A stretch of 64,000 nt of DNA from Pseudarthrobacter sp. NBSH8 (GCF_014217545.1 NZ_CP043178.1:2108001-2172000); one strand, 5' to 3'; counted from the first letter of the stretch, positions 33,541 to 43,045 are shown. Notes: generated from the sequence alone by a model not told the origin. A program made the numbers and translations.

Positions 33541-34944
33541 GTGACGATACGAGATCCAGATCCAGATCCAGATTCCGGTGCGATGTTGCTGCGGATGAAA
33601 GTCTCGATCGTGGGCAGTGAGCCGGCCATCTGGCGGCTCCTCGAGATCGACCCTTCCGTGACCATGGACAGGGTGCATGAGGTCCTGCAAACGGCCGTTG
33701 GCTGGCGCGATTCCCACCTGCATTCCTTCACGGACACCGATCCCTATGTTCGTCTGCGCGCCGTCAACGGGATCGTGCGCGAACCACGGCGCTGGGTCCC
33801 CCTGGACCTGATGGAAGACTCTGACGAGGACCTGCCCGAGAGGGCCTGGACCCTGGGCCAGATCCTCACGGCTGAATCCGGTCCCCTGTTCTATGAATAT
33901 GACTTCGGAGACGGCTGGATCCACCGCCTCGAACTCACCGGAAACCTCCCCATGCCGGCCAACACCCCACGGGCACGGCTCCTGGACGGCGCACGGCGGG
34001 CGCCGCTGGAAGATTCCGGCGGCATCGGTGGCTACCACGACCTGCTCGACGCCCTCGCGGACCCCGGCCACGAAGACCACAAAGGGCTGAAGGCATGGGT
34101 CGCCTGGACAGCCGGGCCATGGCAGGAATTCGACCCGGAACAACTGGACATCAATGCCGTGAACAGCGAGCTCGCCCTGCTGTTCCCTGCTCCGTCTGCC
34201 AACGAGCACGGCCCCGGAAGCGTGTCGCTGACCCAGGAACTCACGAACCGGATGCCTCCCGGGCTACGACGCGAATTCCGTTCATACCTGCACGCCGCCG
34301 GCCTCGACGGCCCCTCAACGGTCGAAGCAGACGTCGCCGAGGCGATGACCGCCCCCTATCTCTGGCTCACCCGCCGAATTGGGATTGACGGTCTATCCCT
34401 CACCGCTGCCGGCTGGCTGCCGCCGGCCGTGGTCCGCGAGGCAATGACCGAGCTCGGCTGGGCCAAGGACTGGATCGGCGAAGCCAACCGCGAGGACCAG
34501 ACCCTGCCCGTCCTTCAGCTGCGCGAAAGCGCTCAACGACTCGGCCTGATCCGCAAAGTCAAAGGCAAACTCGTCCTCACATCCGCCGCCAAGCGGCTGC
34601 TCGATGATCCCGCAGGCCTTTGGCTTTTCCTGGCACGAGCCATTGCGCACCGGCACCGTCATGACTCCGAGCGCGACGCGGCGCTGTTACTCCTGCTCGA
34701 AGTCGCGGCAGGGAAAAGAACCAGCTGGGCCGATTACCTTGAAGCCGTCTCCTTCGGTCTCGGTGCGCTCGGTTGGAGCACCCGCACCGGAGCCGAACTG
34801 GAACCGAACACCGTCCAAGCACTCCTCGTCGATGCCCACGAGGTCCTGCTGAACCTCGGCATCTTCGACGACCGTTTCGGGCTCAAAGCAAACACCGTCA
34901 AGGCGCCAGGGCAAGCCTTCGCCCGAACAGCACTTCGCTCATAA
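33541..34944 (+). CDS. Plasmid pRiA4b ORF-3-like domain protein
   Basis: 467 residues from GTG 33541. The N-terminal 180 residues match the pRiA4b ORF-3-like domain: LLRMKVSIVGSEPAIWRLLEID, DRVHEVLQTAVGWRDSHLHSF, PLFYEYDFGDGWIHRLEL and GGIGGYHDLLDAL. The C-terminal 250 residues are helical and unassigned (LSLTAAGWLPPAVVREAM, SAQRLGLIRKVKGKLVLTSAAKRLL suggest winged-helix elements). The family is common on plasmids and islands and its function is unknown. Start is 65 bp after recombinase module 2; it may be cargo or a neighbour. Confidence 0.8.
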   Translation: MTIRDPDPDPDSGAMLLRMKVSIVGSEPAIWRLLEIDPSVTMDRVHEVLQTAVGWRDSHLHSFTDTDPYVRLRAVNGIVREPRRWVPLDLMEDSDEDLPERAWTLGQILTAESGPLFYEYDFGDGWIHRLELTGNLPMPANTPRARLLDGARRAPLEDSGGIGGYHDLLDALADPGHEDHKGLKAWVAWTAGPWQEFDPEQLDINAVNSELALLFPAPSANEHGPGSVSLTQELTNRMPPGLRREFRSYLHAAGLDGPSTVEADVAEAMTAPYLWLTRRIGIDGLSLTAAGWLPPAVVREAMTELGWAKDWIGEANREDQTLPVLQLRESAQRLGLIRKVKGKLVLTSAAKRLLDDPAGLWLFLARAIAHRHRHDSERDAALLLLLEVAAGKRTSWADYLEAVSFGLGALGWSTRTGAELEPNTVQALLVDAHEVLLNLGIFDDRFGLKANTVKAPGQAFARTALRS

Positions 34945-35124
34945 CCACTCACAACCAGCAAACCACCGACCCCGCGGCGACCCACATCCTCCGAGGCTAA
35001 ATCCGCCATCGACGCAATGGCATTCGCCGGTTCCGAATACGCCGGCTCACCAGCAGAACCGCTATTTCGGACCTGATCCTAGTAGGCCAAGTGGAACTAA
35101 GCGTCTGTCGCTGGAGCCGCCACG

Positions 35125-35578
35125 CTATTGCGCCTCCTGGCGCAGGCGGGTCAAAAGTTCAGGTCCGGAAGGGAATGGCCAGCTTTCGGGAGCAGAAGCC
35201 GGCCGTCCATTCGGGCAAGTAGCCATCCCGAAAAAATCAACTGTGTTCCCTTCCGAGTCGCGGATGAAGGCCATCCATTCATCGGTTCCTGCCGGGCCCA
35301 GAGCAGCGTCGCCATGGTGAAAGATCACATGCGGCAGCGCAATTACCTCCACTCCCCTGCCCTGCAGGACGCTGATGCTCAACCGGACGTCCTCCACCTC
35401 CAAATAGAGAACCGACGACGGCGCGCCGCGCTCCAGCAAGAGCCGAACGCCCTCCGGATCGAAAAACACCAGCCCGGCGGGCCGTAGATCGCCGCTGGTT
35501 GCACCCCAGCAGTTGTGAATAGAACTCAGCGGCCCGCTGCGGGTCATGTGCCTGCTGGGCCACCTGCATCAGACGCAC
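35125..35578 (-). pseudogene. VOC/glyoxalase-fold protein, frameshifted
   Basis: A small VOC (glyoxalase/bleomycin-resistance) fold protein split between two frames. The N-terminal part (RLMQVAQQAHDPQRAAEFYSQLLG, from GTG 35578) is in one frame. The rest (SGDLRPAGLVFFDPEGVRLLLE, LYLEVEDVRLSISVLQGRGVEV, EWMAFIRDSEGNTVDFFG) is in another, with the shift near 35500. Each half is a normal VOC segment, so a small indel has broken a functional gene, or the sequence has an error there. Ligand unknown. Confidence 0.7.
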
Positions 35579-35688
35579 TGTGCCTCCCGCGTGATGAGCG
35601 CCGGTGTCCCACCCATCTTCCATAATCCCCCGCGCCCCGGCAAGCATCAGGACCGGGCCGCCGCCCTCTCCGGGTTAGGCTCGAAGCC

Positions 35689-36084
35689 ATGAATTCCGAG
35701 ACCCAACAGTCCATGCGAGCTTCCCGGCAGGCCCTTATTGCCGCCGCCCTGTCAGATGCCTTCCTGATTTTGGTTTTCGCGGCGATCGGCAGGGATGCCC
35801 ACCAGCGCGGCGACATCGTCACCGGAGTTTTCCTCACGGCATGGCCGTTCCTGGCTGGGGCCGCCATCGCCTGGTTTGCGGGACGGGCCCGGCGGCGTCC
35901 GCTGTCCATGGCAACCGGCGTCATGGTCTGGCTTGGCGCCGTAGCCGGCGGCATGATCCTGAGGGCGCTGACGGGACAAAGCGTAGTACTGGCCTTCGTG
36001 GTTGTTGCGCTCTTGAGCCTGGGGCTTTTCCTGGTGGGTTACCGGGCACTTCTTGCACTGGCGCGCAGGCTTCGAAAGTCGTGA
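35689..36084 (+). CDS. DUF3054-like small membrane protein
   Basis: 131 residues with four transmembrane helices (LIAAALSDAFLILVFAAIG, GVFLTAWPFLAGAAIAWF, MATGVMVWLGAVAGGMIL, SVVLAFVVVALLSLGLFLVGY). The WPF, the conserved Asp after ALSDA and the loop GRARRRPLS fit the DUF3054 family, of unknown function. TTAGGCT about 10 bp upstream could be a -10 giving a short leader. Confidence 0.8.
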   Translation: MNSETQQSMRASRQALIAAALSDAFLILVFAAIGRDAHQRGDIVTGVFLTAWPFLAGAAIAWFAGRARRRPLSMATGVMVWLGAVAGGMILRALTGQSVVLAFVVVALLSLGLFLVGYRALLALARRLRKS

Positions 36085-36204
36085 CACCGCTGCCGGCCCT
36101 GCGCCCGGGCCGCAACTGATGGACACCGCCCATGTAATAGGCTGGCATCACCATAGAGTCTTGCCGGGCACAGCTACGGCCAACAGATCCGGAAGGATTG
36201 AACA

Positions 36205-36486
36205 GTGATCACCGCATTCGTTCTGATCAAGACCGACGCCGCCCGCATCCCGGAAACCGCCGAGGAAATTTCCGCGATCCCAGGCATCAGCGAGGTCTAT
36301 TCCGTAACCGGCGAATGGGACCTTATCGCCGTTGCCCGCGTCGCCCGGCACGAGGATCTGGCTGACGTCATTGCCGACAAGCTGTCAAAGGTACCCGCGG
36401 TGGTTCACACCACCACGCACATTGCGTTCCGTGCCTACTCCCAGCACGATCTCGACGCGGCATTCGCGCTCGGCTTCGAACAGTAG
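36205..36486 (+). CDS. Stand-alone Lrp/AsnC ligand-binding (RAM) domain protein
   Basis: 93 residues covering only the C-terminal effector-binding domain of Lrp/AsnC regulators, with no HTH: ITAFVLIKTDAARIPETAEEI, GISEVYSVTGEWDLIAVARV and VVHTTTHIAFRAYS. Such proteins usually form decamers and bind amino acids, possibly joining full-length Lrp partners. GTG start with GGAAGG just upstream (36192-36197). It lies beside trpD in many actinobacteria. Confidence 0.88.
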   Translation: MITAFVLIKTDAARIPETAEEISAIPGISEVYSVTGEWDLIAVARVARHEDLADVIADKLSKVPAVVHTTTHIAFRAYSQHDLDAAFALGFEQ

Positions 36487-36553
36487 GAGCACTTCCCCCA
36501 AAAAAGAAACGGTCCCGGCATCACAGCCGGCCCGCGCCTTTTATGTAGACGGG

Positions 36554-37612
36554 TCAAGGCCGCGTCAGCGAAACCCACTTATCGAGGACCGCAGCCGCGG
36601 CTCCGGTATCAATCGATTCCGCGGCCCGGGCAAGCGCCGAACGCATACGCTCCAGGAACGGGCCCTCGGACGATTCATCGAAGGCCACCAGTCCAGCGGC
36701 CGCGTTGAGCAGCACAGCATCCCGCGCTGCGCCGGTTTTGCCGGCAAGGACATCACGTACGACGGCGGCGTTCGCCTGGGCGTCCCCGCCACGGAGTTCC
36801 GCCACAGTCGCGGGACGGATGCCCAGCTCGGCCGGCTCGAAATTCAGCTCAGCGACAGCGCCATCGCGGATTTCCCAGACCGTGGAGGGGCCCGTCGTGG
36901 TCAGTTCGTCCAGGCCGTCATTGCCACGGAAAACCAGGCCCCGGCTGCCCCGTTTCGCCAGGACGCCTGCCACGAGCGGAGCCATCCGGGCATTCGCCAC
37001 TCCCACGGCTGAAGCCTGTACCCGGGCAGGGTTGGTCAGCGGGCCCAGGAAATTGAAGGCGGTGGGGATCGCGAGCTCCCGGCGGGGCACGGCGGTGTGG
37101 CGGAACGACGGGTGGAATACCTGCGCGAAGCAGAAAGTGATGCCAGCCTCCCCCGCGTTGCGTGCCACCTGGGCCACCGGGAGGTCGAGCCTGACGCCCA
37201 GCGCTTCAAGCACGTCGGCCGATCCGGAGGACGAAGACGCTGCCCGGTTGCCGTGCTTTACGACCTTCGCTCCAGCGCCTGCAGCGACGAGGGCAGCCAT
37301 GGTGGAAATGTTGACGGTGTTGAGCTGGTCACCGCCGGTACCAACGATGTCCAGCTTCTCACCGGGGATATCGATGGGTGTTGCATGGCGCAGCATGGCG
37401 TCCACGAGGCCTGTTATTTCGTCCACGGTTTCACCCTTGGCCCTGAGGGCAACCAGGAATCCGGCGATCTGGGACGGCGTCGCCTCCCCGGACATGATTC
37501 TGTCCATCGCCCAAGCGGTATTGCCCGCCGTGAGGTCAGCACCGTTGATAAGAGCCGTTATGAGCCGCGGCCAGGTGTTGCTGTCCGCCGGCGCGGTTGC
37601 CTGAGAAGTCAC
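36554..37612 (-). CDS. trpD: Anthranilate phosphoribosyltransferase
   Basis: Second step of tryptophan synthesis: anthranilate + PRPP to phosphoribosylanthranilate. 352 residues with the PRPP- and anthranilate-binding motifs [39 protein letters not shown] and FLGPLTNPA. Start [12 protein letters not shown] has an N-terminal extension of about 12 residues before the family core. It diverges from ctaE with 147 bp between starts, a conserved actinobacterial arrangement. Confidence 0.96.
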   Translation of the reverse strand: MTSQATAPADSNTWPRLITALINGADLTAGNTAWAMDRIMSGEATPSQIAGFLVALRAKGETVDEITGLVDAMLRHATPIDIPGEKLDIVGTGGDQLNTVNISTMAALVAAGAGAKVVKHGNRAASSSSGSADVLEALGVRLDLPVAQVARNAGEAGITFCFAQVFHPSFRHTAVPRRELAIPTAFNFLGPLTNPARVQASAVGVANARMAPLVAGVLAKRGSRGLVFRGNDGLDELTTTGPSTVWEIRDGAVAELNFEPAELGIRPATVAELRGGDAQANAAVVRDVLAGKTGAARDAVLLNAAAGLVAFDESSEGPFLERMRSALARAAESIDTGAAAAVLDKWVSLTRP

Positions 37613-37742
37613 CTTCTGATGCTAGCGAGCCACCCCGTACCTGACCAATATGAACGCCGCCGGGAACTTTTCGCAGTGATTTCGCGTCTTTGTAGAAAAA
37701 GTCCCCCGAAAAGGCGGTTCGCGTTGGGAACTACGGACTTTT

Positions 37743-37759
37743 ATAGACATAATGTCTAT
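37743..37759. promoter_or_regulatory. 17-bp palindrome overlapping the ctaE promoter and start
   Basis: ATAGACATAATGTCTAT is a perfect palindrome (8-bp arms around one A) immediately before the GTG at 37760. It contains the presumed -10 CATAAT (37748-37753), with TTGGGA at 37724-37729 as -35 at 18-bp spacing. The transcript would start at or next to the GTG. A repressor-type operator is likely; the binding protein is unknown. Confidence 0.6.
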
Positions 37760-38398
37760 GTGACATCTGCGACCCATGCCCCCAGTACCCCGGCGCACCC
37801 CACGCTGAACCGCCCCAATATGGTTTCTGTCGGAACCGTAGTCTGGCTGTCCAGTGAGTTGATGTTCTTCGCCGGTCTCTTTGCCATGTACTTCACACTG
37901 CGCTCCACGAGCGGACAGATGTGGGCGGAAGAGACAGCAAAGCTCAACTTCCCCTTTGCGCTCGTCAACACGATCGTCCTCGTGGCCAGTTCCTTTACTT
38001 GCCAGATGGGCGTCTTCGCCGCCGAACGGCTGCAGCCTCGAAAAACAGGCGGCCCGTTCCAGCTCTCCCGCTGGGGCATGAACGAATGGTTCACGCTGAC
38101 CTTCATCATGGGTGCATTCTTCGTCGCTGGCCAGGCAACTGAATACGCGATGCTTGTTTCAGAACACGTTTCGCTCTCATCCAACGCCTACGGCTCAGCG
38201 TTCTACATGACCACCGGCTTCCACGGCCTGCACGTCATCGGAGGCCTCATAGCCTTCCTCTTCATCATCGGACGCTCGTTCGCAGCAAAGAAGTTCGGCC
38301 ACTTCGAAGCAACCTCCGCGATCGTCACGTCTTACTACTGGCACTTTGTGGACGTCGTCTGGATCGGCCTCTTCCTGGTCATCTACGTACTGAAGTAG
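37760..38398 (+). CDS. ctaE: Cytochrome c oxidase subunit III
   Basis: 212-residue integral subunit of the aa3 oxidase with five helices, typical of actinobacteria. Start GTG 37760 gives the family N-terminus ([35 protein letters not shown]). Conserved blocks: [23 protein letters not shown] helix, [21 protein letters not shown] and [18 protein letters not shown]. The message is probably leaderless. It heads the ctaE-qcrCAB operon encoding part of the bc1-aa3 supercomplex. Confidence 0.95.
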   Translation: MTSATHAPSTPAHPTLNRPNMVSVGTVVWLSSELMFFAGLFAMYFTLRSTSGQMWAEETAKLNFPFALVNTIVLVASSFTCQMGVFAAERLQPRKTGGPFQLSRWGMNEWFTLTFIMGAFFVAGQATEYAMLVSEHVSLSSNAYGSAFYMTTGFHGLHVIGGLIAFLFIIGRSFAAKKFGHFEATSAIVTSYYWHFVDVVWIGLFLVIYVLK

Positions 38399-38485
38399 TC
38401 AAGCTTTGATTCCTTTTCTACAAGAGGCAGAATTTCAAGAAGCGGCTCACGGAGCCGGCGCACGATCGAATAAAGGAACCACCAC

Positions 38486-39274
38486 GTGAAGGCTCTCTCG
38501 CAAAAGCGGCGTCACCCACTTGCAGTAATCGCGCTGCTACTGATGGGACTCCTCGTCACTGGTGGGCTATATGCCGTTGCCACCACCGTCAACGAGGCCA
38601 AGGCATCCACCACCAGCTTCAGCGCCAATGACACCGCCGAGGGCGAAAAGCTCTTTGAGGCCAACTGCGCCACCTGCCACGGCATGGGTGCGAGTGGCAG
38701 CCAGGATGGCCCCGCGCTCGTCGGCGTCGGTGCTGCGGCCGTTGATTTCCAGGTCGGTACCGGCCGGATGCCCATGCAGATGAACGGTCCCCAGGCGTAC
38801 AAGAAGCCAGCCCAGTTCAACGATGACCAGACCCACCAGCTTTCAGCCTACGTAGCTTCCCTGGGAGCCGGCCCGGCAATTCCTGAAGAACACCTGCTTG
38901 ATGAGCAGGGCGACGCCGCCAAGGGTGGCGAGCTCTTCCGCGTGAACTGCGCGATGTGCCACAACGCGGCAGCCGCCGGCGGCGCACTCACCCGTGGCAA
39001 GTTCGCTCCCGCCCTTGCCGATGTCTCCGGCAAGCACATCTACGAGGCGATGGTCACCGGACCGCAGAATATGCCCGTCTTCAGTGACGCAAACGTTACC
39101 CCCGAGGGCAAGCGCGACATCGTCACGTTCCTGAAGCAGATCGAAGCAAACGGCTCTCCCGGCGGCGCTGACCTCGGCGCCCTGGGCCCGGTCGCTGAAG
39201 GACTCTTTGTCTGGGTTGCAGGCCTGGGTGTCATCATCGCGTTCACCATCTGGCTTACTTCCCGGACGTCTTAG
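38486..39274 (+). CDS. qcrC: Diheme cytochrome c subunit of the bc1 complex
   Basis: 262-residue diheme cytochrome c that links the bc1 complex directly to cytochrome oxidase in actinobacteria. An N-terminal helix (PLAVIALLLMGLLVTGGLYAVA) anchors it. Two heme sites are present: CATCHGMG (about residue 53) and CAMCHNAA (about 155). A C-terminal helix (GLFVWVAGLGVIIAFTIWL) follows. GTG start; GGAACCACC is weak as a ribosome site. Confidence 0.95.
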   Translation: MKALSQKRRHPLAVIALLLMGLLVTGGLYAVATTVNEAKASTTSFSANDTAEGEKLFEANCATCHGMGASGSQDGPALVGVGAAAVDFQVGTGRMPMQMNGPQAYKKPAQFNDDQTHQLSAYVASLGAGPAIPEEHLLDEQGDAAKGGELFRVNCAMCHNAAAAGGALTRGKFAPALADVSGKHIYEAMVTGPQNMPVFSDANVTPEGKRDIVTFLKQIEANGSPGGADLGALGPVAEGLFVWVAGLGVIIAFTIWLTSRTS

Positions 39275-39373
39275 GCGCAACGGGAAACTTAAGAACTTCT
39301 GCTGCCCAGTCAGCAGTTTGAAATTGAAAACTAACCCGGCGGACGCCGGGACGAGAGAAGGATGAGGCGAATT

Positions 39374-40444
39374 ATGGGCAACCATAGTGACGGCAGTCCG
39401 AACCACTCGGGCACCGTAGCTACGGCTGGTCAGAATGAGGTGGAGAAGTTCCAGGATCCTGGAATTCCCCCGCACCGTTTGCGCCTGGCCGACACGGACC
39501 CGAAGGCCGCAAAGCGTGCAGAACGGCAGGTCGCCGTACTTTTCGGCGCGTCAGTCGTCGGCACCCTGATCTTCCTGGTGGCGTACTTCGCCATCGACTT
39601 GGGCGAAGGAACAAGCATCGCCACTATCCGGCTGCAGAACGCTTTGCTGGGCGTTGGCACCGCTTTTGCGATGCTCGGCATCGGCACCGGCATTGTGCAC
39701 TGGGCCAAGGCCCTCATGCCGGACCATGAAGTCTCCGAAGAACGCCATCCCATCCGCACCGAAGAAGACCGCCTGGCGGCCGTCCGGATCGTGGATGACA
39801 TCGTTGAAGAGACCGGCATTAAGCGCCGCCCGCTCATCCGCAACACGCTGCTCGGTGCTATGGCCCTGGCCCCACTTCCCGCAATTGCGGTTTTTGGTGA
39901 CCTTGGCCCCCGCCCCGACCGGGCGCTGGCCCACACCATGTGGGCGCCGCAGGAGGGCAAGCTCAAGCGCCTCACCCGCGACCCCGACGGCACACCTATC
40001 AAGGCCTCTGACGTCACCATCGGCTCGGCTTTCCACGTAATTCCCGAGGGCCTGAACGAGCTGCATGAAGGCAAGCTCAACGAAAAGGCCAAGGCAGTCG
40101 TCCTGCTGATGCGTCTGGACCCCGCGTCGCTGAACCCCTCCGAGGGCCGCGAAGACTGGAGCTACAACGGAATCGTTGCGTACTCCAAGATCTGCACCCA
40201 CGTCGGTTGCCCCGTTGCCCTGTATGAGCAGCAGACGCACCACTTGCTGTGCCCGTGCCACCAGTCCACCTTTGACCTCACGAACGAGTGCAAAGTGATC
40301 TTTGGCCCGGCCAGCCGGCCCCTCCCGCAACTGCCGATCGCAGTGGACGCCGAGGGCTACCTGGTCGCAACCAGCGACTTCAATGAACCTGTAGGACCGA
40401 GTTACTGGGAGCGTGATGAGCATGAGCGCAGCATCGAGAGCTGA
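39374..40444 (+). CDS. qcrA: Rieske iron-sulfur subunit of the bc1 complex
   Basis: About 356-residue Rieske protein with three N-terminal helices as usual in actinobacteria and a C-terminal [2Fe-2S] domain. The cluster ligands are in CTHVGCPV and CPCHQS, with FGPASRPLPQLPI closing the fold. ATG 39374 is preferred because GAGG (39364-39367) is well spaced; ATG 39362 lies only 1 nt after AGAAGG. The twin-arginine-like AERQ and Tat pathway use fit the tatAC genes in this window. The end overlaps qcrB by 29 bp. Confidence 0.93.
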   Translation: MGNHSDGSPNHSGTVATAGQNEVEKFQDPGIPPHRLRLADTDPKAAKRAERQVAVLFGASVVGTLIFLVAYFAIDLGEGTSIATIRLQNALLGVGTAFAMLGIGTGIVHWAKALMPDHEVSEERHPIRTEEDRLAAVRIVDDIVEETGIKRRPLIRNTLLGAMALAPLPAIAVFGDLGPRPDRALAHTMWAPQEGKLKRLTRDPDGTPIKASDVTIGSAFHVIPEGLNELHEGKLNEKAKAVVLLMRLDPASLNPSEGREDWSYNGIVAYSKICTHVGCPVALYEQQTHHLLCPCHQSTFDLTNECKVIFGPASRPLPQLPIAVDAEGYLVATSDFNEPVGPSYWERDEHERSIES

Positions 40445-42095
40445 AGCCCCCGCCTTCGTCGCCAAGACTAAAGCCGGACGCATCACTGATTTTGTTGACG
40501 CGCGAGTTGGCGGATCAGGAATCCTGCGCGAATTCGGACGCAAGGTATTTCCCGATCACTGGTCATTCATGTTCGGTGAAGTGGCCCTTTATTCCTTCGT
40601 CATCCTCCTGCTTTCGGGCACCTTCCTGACGTTCTTCTTTGACCCGTCCATGGCGGAGACCCACTACGACGGTTCATACCTGCCGTTGAAAAACGTCGAG
40701 ATGTCCGTGGCGTACAGTTCCTCGCTGGACATTTCCTTCGACATCCGTGGCGGTCTGTTTATGCGCCAGGTCCACCACTGGGCCGCACTGCTCTTCGTTG
40801 CCTCGATCGCCGTGCACATGCTGCGTGTTTTCTTCACGGGTGCTTTCCGCAAACCGCGTGAAATGAACTGGGTTGTCGGCAGCGTCCTGCTGATCCTCGC
40901 CATGGCAGCCGGCTTTACTGGCTACTCCCTCCCCGATGACCTGCTCTCCGGCAACGGCCTGCGGATCATCGACGGTGTTATGAAGGCAATCCCGGTTGTC
41001 GGGACGTACATTTCCTTCTTCTTCTTCGGCGGAGAGTTCCCGGGAACGGCTGTTATTGGCCGCCTCTACATGCTGCACATCCTGCTTGTGCCGGCGCTGA
41101 TCCTGTTGATGATCGTCCTGCACCTCTTTATGGTGGTTGTGCACAAGCACACCCAGTACCCCGGTCCGGGCCGCAATGACGGTAACGTTGTTGGCTACCC
41201 GCTCGGCCCTGTGTATGCAGCCAAGGCTGGCGGCTTCTTCTTCATTGTCTTCGGTGTCATTGCCCTCATGGCGGCCTTCTTCACGATCAACCCGATCTGG
41301 AACTACGGCCCGTATGACCCCTCACCGGTGTCGGCCGGTACACAACCTGACTGGTACATCGGATTTGTTGACGGCGCCCTGCGCCTGATGCCGGGCACCT
41401 TCGGCGACTGGCATGTCGAGCAGGTCTGGTTCGGCCACGTGTTCACGTTCAACGTCCTGCTGCCCGCCTTGGTGCCTGCGGGCATTCTGTTCACTGTGAT
41501 GTTCATGTACCCGTGGATCGAAAGCTGGATCACCAAGGACACCCGCGAGCACCATGTCCTGGACCGTCCGCGGAACGCCCCCACCCGCACCGCCATCGGG
41601 GTCGCCGGCTTCGTCTGGTACTGCGTGATGTGGGCAGCTGCTGGTTCGGACCTCATCGCAACACACTTCCACGTGTCCCTGAACGATGTGACGTACTGGC
41701 TCCGCGCCTTGTTCTTCGTCGGCCCGGTCATCGCGTTTGTGGTTGCAAAGCGGGTAGCCCTCGCACTCCAGCGCAAGGACCGCGAGATCGCGCTCCACGG
41801 CCGGGAAACAGGACGTATTGTCCGTCTTCCGCATGGTGAATTCATCGAAGTGCATGCGCCCCTGGACGAGTACAAGCGCTACAAGCTCGTTGGCTTCGAA
41901 TCGCCCTCGCCGCTGCCGGCGGTCCCCAACGACCACGGCATTGTGACGCGCAAGGAAAAGCAGCGCGCTTTCCTGTCCAAGTGGTTCTTTGAAGACCGTG
42001 TGGCACCGGCCACGCCTGCAGAGCTGGAGGCCGCCCACGGCCACCACGCCCCTGCGGTCGAGGCTGGCGAGGAAACCAAGAGCCTCAGCCACTAA
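40416..42095 (+). CDS. qcrB: Cytochrome b subunit of the bc1 complex
   Basis: Quinol-oxidising, diheme membrane subunit of 559 residues, longer than mitochondrial cytochrome b because of the cytoplasmic C-terminal tail usual in actinobacteria. Heme-binding histidines lie in RQVHHWAALLFVASIAVHMLRVF and ILLVPALILLMIVLHLFMVVVHKH, with GYSLPDDLLSGNGLRI and the Qo-site PEWY-like PDWYIGFVDGALRL. GTG 40413, ATG 40416 and ATG 40422 are all possible; GGGAG at 40407-40411 suits the latter two. Last gene of the operon. Confidence 0.94.
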   Translation: MSMSAASRAEAPAFVAKTKAGRITDFVDARVGGSGILREFGRKVFPDHWSFMFGEVALYSFVILLLSGTFLTFFFDPSMAETHYDGSYLPLKNVEMSVAYSSSLDISFDIRGGLFMRQVHHWAALLFVASIAVHMLRVFFTGAFRKPREMNWVVGSVLLILAMAAGFTGYSLPDDLLSGNGLRIIDGVMKAIPVVGTYISFFFFGGEFPGTAVIGRLYMLHILLVPALILLMIVLHLFMVVVHKHTQYPGPGRNDGNVVGYPLGPVYAAKAGGFFFIVFGVIALMAAFFTINPIWNYGPYDPSPVSAGTQPDWYIGFVDGALRLMPGTFGDWHVEQVWFGHVFTFNVLLPALVPAGILFTVMFMYPWIESWITKDTREHHVLDRPRNAPTRTAIGVAGFVWYCVMWAAAGSDLIATHFHVSLNDVTYWLRALFFVGPVIAFVVAKRVALALQRKDREIALHGRETGRIVRLPHGEFIEVHAPLDEYKRYKLVGFESPSPLPAVPNDHGIVTRKEKQRAFLSKWFFEDRVAPATPAELEAAHGHHAPAVEAGEETKSLSH

Positions 42096-42105
42096 CACTC
42101 ATAGC

Positions 42106-42153
42106 AGTAACGGGAAAGGCCCGGTCCATTTGGACCGGGCCTTTCCCGTTACT
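42106..42153. terminator. Strong bidirectional terminator after qcrB
   Basis: A perfect 22-bp inverted repeat with a 4-nt ATTT loop (stem begins AGTAACGGGAAAGG). It is AT-rich at its outer arms, so it can end transcription of both qcrB and the facing GntR gene. Confidence 0.92.
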
Positions 42154-42188
42154 GGCGGCCGCCGCTGTTGGCTATGGCCGGCCGGCTA

Positions 42189-42977
42189 CTAGTGGTTTCG
42201 GTAGCCCAGCGATTGGTTGCGGGCAGGCCTCGCACCTGGCCGCTGGAGCGGTACCCATAGCTTGTAGCGGTCGGCACGGTAATACGAAACCGAGTAGTCA
42301 ACCATCGCCCGGGCAACAAAGGCGTGCCTCTGGATTTTCAGCAAGGGGGCGCCGACGTCAACATTGAGCAAGCGTGCCGTCGAAGGCGATGCAGCCGTCG
42401 CTTCGATCATGTCTTCTCCCCACTCCATGACGAGGCCGAACTGCTCACTGAGCACGTTGTAGAGCGAGGTTGGGGGCTCGCCGTCGAGGAGTCCCGGGAC
42501 TCGCTGCGCCGGGATGAAGTTCTCGTCCACGCTCATGGGCTCTCCGTCCGCCAGCAGCAGCCGACGGAAACGGACAAGTGGCGTCCCCTCCTCGACCTGC
42601 AGCTCACGGGCCAGGAAGGCACTGGCGCCTATCTGTTCAAAGCTCAGGACTTTAGCGGCCGGAATCATGCCGCGGCGTTGCATCTCCTCGCTGTACGAGG
42701 TGAGTTTTACCTGAAGGTCGAGTTTGGGCTTCCGTACGAACGTGCCAAGGCCGACGACCCGTTCGAGGACTTCCTCGCCTACTAGGGCATCGATGGCCTG
42801 CCGAACTGTCATCCGGGCCAGACCGAACCGCAGTGCAAGGTCACGTTCCGAGGGCAGAGCGGATCCGGGCGGACAGGAATCGCCGATGTAGGCCCGAAGG
42901 ATCTCCCTGAGTTGGATGTAGATGGCAATCCCGCTGCCGCGGTCTATCTCACCGGCAACGCCGCGGGCATTAGCCAC
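42189..42977 (-). CDS. GntR/HutC-family regulator, DasR/NagR-like
   Basis: 262 residues: winged HTH (about 15-80; PPGSALPSERDLALRFGLARMTVRQAIDAL) and a UTRA effector domain (VKLTSYSEEMQRRGM to the end). HutC-family regulators sense sugar phosphates or amino-acid derivatives; DasR and NagR bind N-acetylglucosamine/glucosamine 6-phosphate. Two points favour a DasR-like repressor: ptsH is the divergent neighbour and the intergenic region holds a dre-like operator. GTG start with no clear ribosome site. Regulation is inferred. Confidence 0.85.
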   Translation of the reverse strand: MANARGVAGEIDRGSGIAIYIQLREILRAYIGDSCPPGSALPSERDLALRFGLARMTVRQAIDALVGEEVLERVVGLGTFVRKPKLDLQVKLTSYSEEMQRRGMIPAAKVLSFEQIGASAFLARELQVEEGTPLVRFRRLLLADGEPMSVDENFIPAQRVPGLLDGEPPTSLYNVLSEQFGLVMEWGEDMIEATAASPSTARLLNVDVGAPLLKIQRHAFVARAMVDYSVSYYRADRYKLWVPLQRPGARPARNQSLGYRNH

Positions 42978-43033
42978 GGAGGTAGGCCCTAGCTTCAGTT
43001 TTCACTATCCAAGCTTAAGGCAATCAGCACTGC

Positions 43034-43045
43034 TGGACTAGACCA
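43034..43045. promoter_or_regulatory. dre-like (DasR) operator between the GntR gene and ptsH
   Basis: TGGACTAGACCA matches the dre core TGGTCTAGACCA at 11 of 12 positions and is followed by CT as in the longer consensus. It lies 57 bp upstream of the GntR-family start and about 120 bp upstream of ptsH, suitable for controlling both. Confidence 0.65.
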
